From Heritagella caecorum (GTDB lineage: Bacteria > Bacillota > Clostridia > Oscillospirales > Acutalibacteraceae): DNA of 38,370 nucleotides. The stretch's first letter is position 1. Every line of letters starts with the position of its first letter. The stretch covers positions 1-38,370 of the forward strand of contig CAJFQL010000018.1 of NCBI GenBank assembly GCA_904419035.1, read 5' to 3'. Shown here piece after piece: positions 8,172 to 14,391 of this stretch. Both the position numbers and the translations under genes were made by a program. The notes under the pieces were generated by a model. That model saw nothing but the letters and a program-made list of their open reading frames with translations. It searched no databases and had not been told where the DNA came from.

Positions 8172-9407
8172 ATGGATTACGATTTTAACAAATGGATGAG
8201 TGACTACCGGGTGATTTCAACGGTAGGCCAAAATGAGGAGGGTGGCATCGACCGGTTGGCTTTTACCGGATATGATACCACGGCCCGTACGGAGTTGCTG
8301 AACCGGGCCTATGGGCTGCGCTTGCAGTGCTATCTGGATGCCGCCGAAAACCTGTGGTTCTATAAACAGGGCACAGACCCGGATTTACCCCCTCTGGTCA
8401 TTGGTTCCCATTTGGACTCGGTACCCAACGGAGGCCGTTATGACGGGGTCCTGGGGGTTATGAGCGGCTTTCAGGTCATGCGGTACCTGGTGGAAAATAA
8501 AGTGAAACACCGCCGCAGCATTGAGCTGGTGGCCTTCAGCTGTGAAGAATCCAGCCGGTTTAATCTGTCCACCATCGGGAGCAAACTGGCCTGTGGCTTA
8601 ATCCAGCCGGAAAAACTCAAAAAGTACAAGGATAGCACAGGAAAAAGCCCCCTTGACTTTATGGACCGCCTGTCGTACTCGGCCGATTCCCTGACGGAGC
8701 GCTGTGAACATTTAAAACATACGTATGGATACATTGAGCTTCACATTGAACAGGGGCCGGTGCTGGAAGCCAAAGGGCTGGACGTAGGCATTGTGGAATC
8801 CATCGCCGCGCCCATCCGGCTGCGGCTGGATATCATCGGGCACAGCGACCATTCCGGGGCGTGCCCCATGGAACTCCGGCACGATGCGTTGGCAGCCGCC
8901 TCGTCCGTTATTTTGGAAGTGGAACGGCTGGGCCGTGAGGAATCAGCCCATAAATCGGTCGCTACCGTGGGGAAAATCGAAGTACCCCATCAGGCCCTGA
9001 ACGTGGTACCGGGACAGTGCACCCTGTATGTCGATATCCGCGGCATCTGCCGGGACAGTATGGAGCGCATCTACCATGGCCTGCAATCGTTTTGCCAGCA
9101 GGTGATGCAGGAACGCAAGGTACAAATTAAAGAAACCGTGCTGTCCGATGAATACCCGGTGGCCATGAATCACGATCTGGGAGAAGTGATCGCGCGCAAT
9201 TGCGAAAAAACCGGGCTGAGTTATACGTGGATGCCCAGCGGTGCCGGCCATGATGCGATGAACGTGGCCGAGTGCACCCGGTGTGCCATGATTTTTATCC
9301 CCTGTGTAGGTGGTGTCAGCCACAGCCTGCAGGAAGATGTGAAAGAGAAAAATCTGCGCAATAGTATCCAGATTCTATATGAAGTAGTCATGGATATTTG
9401 CAAGTAA
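8172..9407 (+). CDS. M20-family Zn hydrolase, N-carbamoyl amino acid / ureido acid amidohydrolase type
   Basis: This 411-residue protein belongs to the HyuC/AmaB/allantoate amidohydrolase branch of the M20 family. Visible are GSHLDSVPNGGRYDGVLGV (metal ligands His and bridging Asp), the EE pair in SCEESSRFN, HIEQGPVLE, and the dimerisation-domain segment GHSDHSGACPM. These enzymes remove a carbamoyl group from N-carbamoyl amino acids, or act on beta-ureidopropionate, allantoate or ureidoglycolate, releasing ammonia and CO2. The ATG at 8172 follows the HisC-like stop by one base, so the two are translationally linked. With the upstream amidohydrolase it could complete opening and clearing of a ureide ring; that pathway is inference. 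Confidence 0.85.
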   Translation: MDYDFNKWMSDYRVISTVGQNEEGGIDRLAFTGYDTTARTELLNRAYGLRLQCYLDAAENLWFYKQGTDPDLPPLVIGSHLDSVPNGGRYDGVLGVMSGFQVMRYLVENKVKHRRSIELVAFSCEESSRFNLSTIGSKLACGLIQPEKLKKYKDSTGKSPLDFMDRLSYSADSLTERCEHLKHTYGYIELHIEQGPVLEAKGLDVGIVESIAAPIRLRLDIIGHSDHSGACPMELRHDALAAASSVILEVERLGREESAHKSVATVGKIEVPHQALNVVPGQCTLYVDIRGICRDSMERIYHGLQSFCQQVMQERKVQIKETVLSDEYPVAMNHDLGEVIARNCEKTGLSYTWMPSGAGHDAMNVAECTRCAMIFIPCVGGVSHSLQEDVKEKNLRNSIQILYEVVMDICK

Positions 9408-9422
9408 AAAGGGGGATGTAGG

Positions 9423-10055
9423 GTGGAAGAGCAAATTCATTTGATTGATCATCCATTATTGCAGCATAAACTATGCCAATTACGGGACCAGAACACCGGG
9501 GTCAAGGACTTTCGGGAGTGTGTCGAAGAGGTGTCCAGCCTGTTGTGTTATGAGGCTACCCGTCATCTGCCGCTGAAAGAGAAAAATATTCAAACCCCGT
9601 TTGGACCCATTACCGCCCGGGAAATTGACGACAAAGCCCTGGCCGTAGTCGCAATACTGCGGGCGGGGGTCGGTATGCTTGGCGGGGTGTTGTCCGTTCT
9701 TCCCTCTGTTAAAATCGGGCATATCGGTTTGTACCGGGAAACCAAAACGCATCAGCTGGTGGAATATTACTGCAAAATGCCCACGGATATTGCGTCGCGG
9801 GAAGTCCTCATTCTGGAACCCTTGTTGGCCCGGGGTGAAACGGCCTCGGCCGCGATCAGCATGATCAAAAACTACAGTTGCCGGCACATCTCCTTTTTAA
9901 CCCTGGTTGCCTCCCGTGAGGCGGTGGAGCGCCTTTCCAAAGACCATCCGGACGTGGCACTTTACTGTGCGGCGATCGATGAGGATGTCAATGAAGACGG
10001 CTATATCGTGCCCGGGGTGGGCGATGCGGGCGACCGTATTTTTGGCACCAAATAA
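9423..10055 (+). CDS. Uracil phosphoribosyltransferase homologue, divergent PRPP loop
   Basis: This 210-residue protein aligns over its whole length with Upp: HPLLQHKLCQLRDQNT at the N-terminus, VAILRAGVGML, YRETKTHQLVEYYCKMP and the uracil-site end YIVPGVGDAGDRIFGTK. Upp converts uracil and PRPP to UMP. The PRPP-binding loop normally reads DPMLATGGS; here it is EPLLARGETAS starting at Glu132, with the first acid lengthened and the Thr-Gly-Gly core changed. It may be a paralogue with altered donor or acceptor use, or a regulator. It starts at a GTG (9423) behind AAAGGGGGA, 15 bases after the M20 gene, and is the last gene before a terminator. I leave the symbol empty because of the altered loop. 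Confidence 0.78.
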   Translation: MEEQIHLIDHPLLQHKLCQLRDQNTGVKDFRECVEEVSSLLCYEATRHLPLKEKNIQTPFGPITAREIDDKALAVVAILRAGVGMLGGVLSVLPSVKIGHIGLYRETKTHQLVEYYCKMPTDIASREVLILEPLLARGETASAAISMIKNYSCRHISFLTLVASREAVERLSKDHPDVALYCAAIDEDVNEDGYIVPGVGDAGDRIFGTK

Positions 10056-10093
10056 ACGGGTTTCTATGGTTTCCCCCATGGAGAACCTGTTTT
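10055..10093 (+). terminator. Imperfect terminator after the UPRT-like gene
   Basis: An imperfect 15-bp stem (AACGGGTTTCTATGG at 10055-10069 with 10076-10091) is followed by a short T-run. It begins at the stop codon of the UPRT-like gene. The rest of 10094-10145 shows no gene. Confidence 0.6.
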
Positions 10094-10145
10094 CCCATGG
10101 GTTTCTTTAGCTATTACAAGTGCCTATCTCCTATATTTGTGGAAC

Positions 10146-10182
10146 AAAAAAGACTGAACGCAAGTTGCGTTCAGTCTTTTTT
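10146..10182. terminator. Bidirectional terminator beside tRNA-Leu
   Basis: An 18-base perfect inverted repeat (10146-10163 with 10165-10182) has A6 on the left and T6 on the right. On the minus strand it directly follows the tRNA-Leu CCA end, so it is that gene's terminator and a second stop for the rightward operon. Confidence 0.88.
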
Positions 10183-10268
10183 GGTGCCGGTGACCGGGCT
10201 CGAACCGGTACGATGTTGCCACCGAGGGATTTTAAGTCCCTTGCGTCTGCCAATTCCGCCACACCGGC
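10182..10268 (-). tRNA. tRNA-Leu (anticodon UAA)
   Basis: Read leftward from 10268, the acceptor GCCGGTG pairs with CACCGGC, followed by A and an encoded CCA (10182-10184). The anticodon stem GGGAC/ATCCC-type flanks a loop containing TAA. A long variable arm and GGTTCGAGCC T-loop mark a class II leucine tRNA, which reads UUA and UUG. Confidence 0.95.
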
Positions 10269-10289
10269 ATGTGATGCATAACAATAGGA

Positions 10290-10318
10290 ATTATAGCATA
10301 CATGTACATAAAAATCAA
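10290..10318 (-). promoter_or_regulatory. Promoter of tRNA-Leu
   Basis: Leftward TTGATT (10313-10318) and TATAAT (10290-10295) are 17 bases apart and end about 22 bases before the tRNA 5' end. Confidence 0.7.
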
Positions 10319-10332
10319 TGATCTGAAACGGG

Positions 10333-10370
10333 AAAAAATGCACCCCCGCTGAAACTGAGCAGGGGTGTGC
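10333..10370 (-). terminator. Terminator of the padR gene
   Basis: On the minus strand a GC-rich imperfect hairpin (arms at about 10359-10370 and 10340-10349, GCAC/CCCC pairing with GGGGGTGC) is followed by a T6 run, about 30 bases after the padR stop. Confidence 0.75.
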
Positions 10371-10398
10371 ACATCAAAACAAAAGGAAAGCCGTCCCG

Positions 10399-10767
10399 TT
10401 ATCTGTCTGACGGATGGTCGTGTTCTTCATCCGAAAAATCCAAAATGGCCTTGGCCCCAGACAGGAACTGTTCATATTCCTTTCGGATTTGCTCGTAATA
10501 CCGGCAACCTTCGTCAGTAATACTGTAGTACTGCCGGCGGCGGGTATCCACATCACCGCGACGGGCCGTAACCGCAAGGTATCCGCTTTCCTGCAGCCGG
10601 TTAAAAATATTATAAGGCTGCTGGATCATACAAATATCCCCGCCTTTTTCATGGATCAGCGGAAGGACTTCGTATGCATGCATCGGGCGAATGCGAAGCA
10701 GCGACAAAACAAGCAGCTCCATGGTGGCCTTTTTCATGTTGGTTACAATACCTTTGGGCGCAGACAT
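10399..10767 (-). CDS. PadR-family transcriptional regulator
   Basis: This 122-residue protein has a PadR winged helix: ATMELLVLSLLRIRPMHAYE then a recognition region with QQPYNIFNRLQESGYL and the wing TRRRQYYSITDEG, followed by a helical dimerisation tail. PadR proteins usually repress neighbouring or self genes and respond to small molecules. I start at the ATG at 10767 (MSAPKG) because GGAAAGGAGG lies 8 bases upstream; the frame extends 18 codons more without a ribosome site. It is divergent from spmA-spmB, with ATGT/ACAT-type operator candidates on both sides of the shared intergenic region. Confidence 0.88.
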   Translation of the reverse strand: MSAPKGIVTNMKKATMELLVLSLLRIRPMHAYEVLPLIHEKGGDICMIQQPYNIFNRLQESGYLAVTARRGDVDTRRRQYYSITDEGCRYYEQIRKEYEQFLSGAKAILDFSDEEHDHPSDR

Positions 10768-10805
10768 CAAGATACCTCCTTTCCTGCATATTTGTGCGAA
10801 AGAGT

Positions 10806-10821
10806 ATGAATGAAAATACAT
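10806..10821. promoter_or_regulatory. Candidate PadR operator in the padR leader
   Basis: ATGA-N8-ACAT at 10806-10821 shares the 13-base core ATGAAAATACATA (10810-10822) with the site upstream of spmA. It lies between a possible leftward padR promoter (TTGCAA 10866-10871, TAATAA 10844-10849) and the padR start, so it could mediate self-repression. Confidence 0.5.
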
Positions 10822-11002
10822 AAGTGCTTAGAAGGTAACTTTATTATTACACAAAATTAAAAAGTTTGCAAGATAAAATTTACACAGTTTTTTGTTTAAA
10901 TGAAAACAATAAGCATTTAATAGAAAAAGGGGCCAAAAATAAATGGAGAAAAAATACGTGATACGCCTTTTTTCTTTATTTTTCTTAGTAAATCGAGAAA
11001 GC

Positions 11003-11022
11003 ATATGTATGAAAATACATAT
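11003..11022. promoter_or_regulatory. Candidate PadR operator upstream of spmA
   Basis: A perfect 8-4-8 inverted repeat (ATATGTAT-GAAA-ATACATAT) contains ATGT-N8-ACAT, the known PadR-family operator form. A second weaker palindrome, ATGA-N8-TCAT, follows at 11025-11040, 19 bases before the spmA start. The rest of 10823-11002 is AT-rich promoter-like DNA with no clear gene. Confidence 0.6.
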
Positions 11023-11059
11023 TTATGAATATATTTTCATTAGAAGGAAGGAAAGTTCC

Positions 11060-11650
11060 ATGATGAACCGCCTATGGCCGTTGATGATCTTGCTGGCATT
11101 GTTTTGTGCCGGGCTGACCGGACGCATTGCGCTTTTGAATGACGCCATTTTTTCCGGGGCCCAGGAAGCCGTGACCCTCAGTTTAAATTTACTGGGCGGC
11201 ATGGCACTGTGGAGTGGCCTATTGGAGGTAGCCAGCCAAAGTGGGCTGACTGATTGGGTGGCCCGGCGGCTGCGGCCACTTTTGCGCCGGTTTTTCCCCG
11301 GCGTTGGGGAAAAGGGGCAGCAGGCCATGTCCATGAATATGATGGCCAATTTATTTGGGTTGGGCAATGCGGCGACTCCTTTTGGATTAAAAGCCATGGA
11401 AGAACTACAGCAAGAAGAAAAAACCGCCCCCGATCGCGCGGCCATTCGCCGGGCGCGGGCACGGTTTGTGGTACTCAATACGGCTTCGCTGCAACTTATC
11501 CCCTCGACGGTGCTGCTGTTGCGGCAGCGGGCTGGCTCTGAGGATCCCAGCTGCATACTGCCGGGAGTGTGGGTGACCTCGCTGCTTTCCCTGCTTACCG
11601 CCTGTGCCGTCCTGTGTATGCAGCAGGCAGCTATGAGGAGGAAACGGTGA
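11060..11650 (+). CDS. spmA: Spore maturation protein SpmA
   Basis: This 196-residue integral membrane protein carries the nucleoside-recognition Gate domain seen in SpmA: LNLLGGMALWSGLLEVA, then MSMNMMANLFGLGNAATPFGLKAM, a hallmark stretch. SpmA with SpmB is needed for proper dehydration of the spore core in Bacillus. The start is the ATG at 11060 behind AGAAGGAAGGAAAG; the open frame upstream to 10943 passes through the palindromic operator region and is not likely coding. The stop TGA overlaps the GTG start of spmB by four bases, so the two are coupled. I see no obvious sigma-E or sigma-G promoter. Confidence 0.9.
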   Translation: MMNRLWPLMILLALFCAGLTGRIALLNDAIFSGAQEAVTLSLNLLGGMALWSGLLEVASQSGLTDWVARRLRPLLRRFFPGVGEKGQQAMSMNMMANLFGLGNAATPFGLKAMEELQQEEKTAPDRAAIRRARARFVVLNTASLQLIPSTVLLLRQRAGSEDPSCILPGVWVTSLLSLLTACAVLCMQQAAMRRKR

Positions 11651-12156
11651 ACGCCTACATGTTACCCGGTGCGGTGGGGCTTATTTTGCTAATAGCTCTG
11701 TGGAAGCGCACCCCGGTATTTGACGCCTTTTTGCAAGGGGCCCTGGGCGGGCTGAAAGCCTGTGTGAGGGTGCTGCCTTCCCTGATTGGGCTGCTGACCG
11801 CAGTGGAATTGTGCCGGGTATCCGGGGTATTTGACCTGCTGGCTTCGCTGCTAATGCCGGTGACCAGCCGTCTCAATATCCCGTCGGAGGTGATGCCGCT
11901 ATTTTTCCTGCGGCCGTTTTCCGGCGGCGGCAGCACGGCCTTAGTCGATTCGGTATTGCGCAGCAGCGGCCCGGATTCTCCGGCCGGACTGATTGCCAGC
12001 GTGATGATGGGGTCCAGCGAAACGACCTTTTACGCCATTTCGGTGTACTACGGCGCGATCCATGGCAAAGTGGATGCCGGCGTGTGGCCGGCGGCCCTAG
12101 TAGGGGATGTCATGGTGTTAGTCGGGGCCTGTTTGTGGTACTGGTTCCTCTTATAA
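11647..12156 (+). CDS. spmB: Spore maturation protein SpmB
   Basis: This 169-residue membrane protein is the SpmB partner: FLQGALGGLKACVRVLPSLI, then VMPLFFLRPFSGGGSTALV and VMMGSSETTFYAISVYYGA are the conserved Gate-domain segments. The start is a GTG at 11647 overlapping the spmA stop (GTGA), with AGGAGGAAA upstream inside spmA. The stop codon TAA at 12154-12156 lies beside the stop of the converging MFS gene, so the two genes overlap tail to tail by six bases with no room for a terminator between them. Confidence 0.92.
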   Translation: MNAYMLPGAVGLILLIALWKRTPVFDAFLQGALGGLKACVRVLPSLIGLLTAVELCRVSGVFDLLASLLMPVTSRLNIPSEVMPLFFLRPFSGGGSTALVDSVLRSSGPDSPAGLIASVMMGSSETTFYAISVYYGAIHGKVDAGVWPAALVGDVMVLVGACLWYWFLL

Positions 12157-13386
12157 ACCGGCCCGCTCCCGGCGGCGGAACTGGAAGAAGTTTATGAGCA
12201 TCAGCCCGGCGCTGAGGAAAAACGCGATGCCGGTCCACACAAACGGCAGCCGGCTGCCCAGCATGTAAATAAATCCGGCAAACAGCGCGCCGCCCATCAT
12301 GCCCAAATTCCGGGAAGACTGGAACATACCGGCCATAATGCCGTTGCTGTTGGCTTCTCCCCCGCAACGGGTAGCCAGCGCCTGCAAGACCGGCAGGTGC
12401 ATGGCGTTGACGCTGTAAAACAGCACGGTACAGGCCAAAAATCCGCTCAGCTGGGTAATCATGGCGGTGGCCAGCGCCGTGACCCCGCACAAGAACAGAA
12501 TCCCTACGGCGCTCAGCCGCGGATCGGCCCGGCGGGACAGCCAGATGGTCACGGTCACATTGATCAGCAGCCCCAACAGCCCCACAACAGCTTTGATGAT
12601 GCCGTTATACGTGGTGGGAAAATCCAGTTCGGCTTTGATAAAATAATTGAACGCCTGGTCAAAGGCATAGGTAGCAAAGCTGGCCAAAAAGGTAACCAGC
12701 AGGAAAACCGCCACGGCGGCGTTTAAAAACCGTCCGGCGCCGGACAGCAACCGGAACGGGTTGGCCGTGCGCAAAATGCGGCCCGGATGGTACGCTGCGT
12801 GGGGGTCCGCACCGGCTTGGTAACTTTCAGGCAGGAACAGCCATATGCCAACGCCCAACAACAGCATGAGGACGACTTGCACCCCAAACGCCAAGGGGAT
12901 GGAAATATCCCCTAATACGCCGCCAAACAGGTACCCCACCGCACCGGAAACGGTGATCGCCGCCGCCAGGTACGACATATACCGGGTGCGGTTGTCGGGG
13001 GTGGTGATGTCGGTGACATACGACATGCTGCACACCGTATTGGCACAGGAGAAAAAGCCGGTGGCAAAGCGCACGGGAACCAGCACCCAGATGGTGGTGG
13101 ACCAGCTGAATAAAAGCTGTCCAATGCCGTACCCCACGGACATAATGCTCAGCACCCGGGCCCTTCCTTTCTGGTCGGCCGTTTTGCCCCAAAACGGGGC
13201 AAACAGGAACGACGCTAACGCCATACTGGCAAAGGATACCCCAAACATGTAGTCCGGCATGTGCAGGGAGGTAAAGAGCTTCGGGGTAAACGGGTGGGCC
13301 ATGTTGGTGACGATTTCCAGCGGGATGACCCAAATCAGCAGCCGCCAAAAGGCCTGATCGGTGGTATAAGCGGTGACCGGTTTCAA
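12151..13386 (-). CDS. MFS transporter
   Basis: This 411-residue protein has about 12 hydrophobic helices and the MFS loop 2-3 signature form FWGKTADQKGRARVL after helix 2. A central hydrophilic linker (SYQAGADPHAAYHPGRILRT) joins the two halves. The substrate cannot be named; drug or sugar efflux-type families are possible. Translation starts at a TTG (13384-13386) that overlaps the TGA stop of the upstream HAD gene, with AAAGGAG seven bases before it, so the pair is translationally coupled. Its 3' end overlaps spmB. Confidence 0.88.
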   Translation of the reverse strand: MKPVTAYTTDQAFWRLLIWVIPLEIVTNMAHPFTPKLFTSLHMPDYMFGVSFASMALASFLFAPFWGKTADQKGRARVLSIMSVGYGIGQLLFSWSTTIWVLVPVRFATGFFSCANTVCSMSYVTDITTPDNRTRYMSYLAAAITVSGAVGYLFGGVLGDISIPLAFGVQVVLMLLLGVGIWLFLPESYQAGADPHAAYHPGRILRTANPFRLLSGAGRFLNAAVAVFLLVTFLASFATYAFDQAFNYFIKAELDFPTTYNGIIKAVVGLLGLLINVTVTIWLSRRADPRLSAVGILFLCGVTALATAMITQLSGFLACTVLFYSVNAMHLPVLQALATRCGGEANSNGIMAGMFQSSRNLGMMGGALFAGFIYMLGSRLPFVWTGIAFFLSAGLMLINFFQFRRRERAGL

Positions 13387-14264
13387 AGGGATGGCTCCTT
13401 TCCTTCGGGATAATCAGTGGACAAGTGCAGAATTTCTTCCAGGCAGCGGGCCGCGCCGTCTTCCTCGCAGGGGTAGCGGGTCACAAAAGTGGCGGCCTTT
13501 TTGGCTTCTTCTGTGCCGTTTTTCATGGCGGCCGACACCCCGGCCGTACGCAGCATCGTCAAATCGTTGCCGTTGTCGCCCATGGCAAATACATCGGCAA
13601 GGGGGATCCCCAGCTTTTCGCACAGATGCCGCAAGCCGTCGCCTTTATCGCACCCGGTCACGTTCAGTTCCATGTTGTCATCCACCGATGAAACAGCGGT
13701 TACATCCGGCATCTCGTCCATTTTTTGCCACAGCATAGCCCGTAGGGCAGGGGGCAGGTAGGGTAGGTTGATTTTTTCTACGGCCAGCTGCTCCGTTTCG
13801 ATAAGTTGGGGCAAATCGTCGGCGATGCGGTACGGTTTTTGAACGAACAACCGCTTATTCGCGGGAAGATGGTAGTGGTCGGGGCCGTTTTCCAGCGTGG
13901 CCCGGTGAATCCAGGCGTGCCCGTTTACATAGCATTCCACCCACAAATCCAGGGATAGGAAAAACCGGGTGAGCGAAGCGGCCAGGGCCGGGGGAAAGGT
14001 GTTCGCGTATAAACACGCGCCGGTAGATAGGTCGTATACCCCGGCGCCGTTTGACGTGATCGCGTAATGCAAAAACGGCAGTTCCGTCAGGCAATCGGGC
14101 AAAAAGTGCAGCATCCGCCCGGTAGCAGGCACCAGCTCGACACCCTTTTCGTGGGCTTTTTGCAGCGCTTCTCTCGTGCGGGGGGATAAAAATGCGTGCT
14201 GCTGCAACAGGGTACCGTCCAGGTCAAAGGCGGCCAGGCGGCAGGAAAAAGAGGAATCGGTCAT
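13383..14264 (-). CDS. HAD-superfamily phosphatase, Cof type
   Basis: This 293-residue protein has HAD motif I FDLDGTLL (Asp14, Asp16), motif II-like PATGR and motif IV MGDNGNDLTML, with a C2-type cap between. Cof-type HADs dephosphorylate sugar phosphates, flavin or pyridoxal phosphates; the substrate here is unknown. The start at 14264 has GGAGG upstream. It heads a two-gene leftward operon with the MFS transporter. Confidence 0.9.
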   Translation of the reverse strand: MTDSSFSCRLAAFDLDGTLLQQHAFLSPRTREALQKAHEKGVELVPATGRMLHFLPDCLTELPFLHYAITSNGAGVYDLSTGACLYANTFPPALAASLTRFFLSLDLWVECYVNGHAWIHRATLENGPDHYHLPANKRLFVQKPYRIADDLPQLIETEQLAVEKINLPYLPPALRAMLWQKMDEMPDVTAVSSVDDNMELNVTGCDKGDGLRHLCEKLGIPLADVFAMGDNGNDLTMLRTAGVSAAMKNGTEEAKKAATFVTRYPCEEDGAARCLEEILHLSTDYPEGKEPSL

Positions 14265-14348
14265 CCAAAAAAACCTCCGTCATGATAATTCAAACTCTGC
14301 CAACGATTATAGCATATTTTTGGCGCACAGGGTACAGAAAAAGAAAAA

Positions 14349-14374
14349 GGCCCGGCGCTTTCAAACGCCGGGCC
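14349..14374 (-). terminator. Terminator of cellobiose phosphorylase gene
   Basis: A perfect 9-bp GC stem (GGCCCGGCG at 14349-14357 with 14366-14374) is followed on the minus strand by TTTTTCTT. It lies 18 bases after the phosphorylase stop and just upstream of the HAD gene. Confidence 0.88.
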
Positions 14375-14391
14375 AAAAAGCCAGGGAAAAA

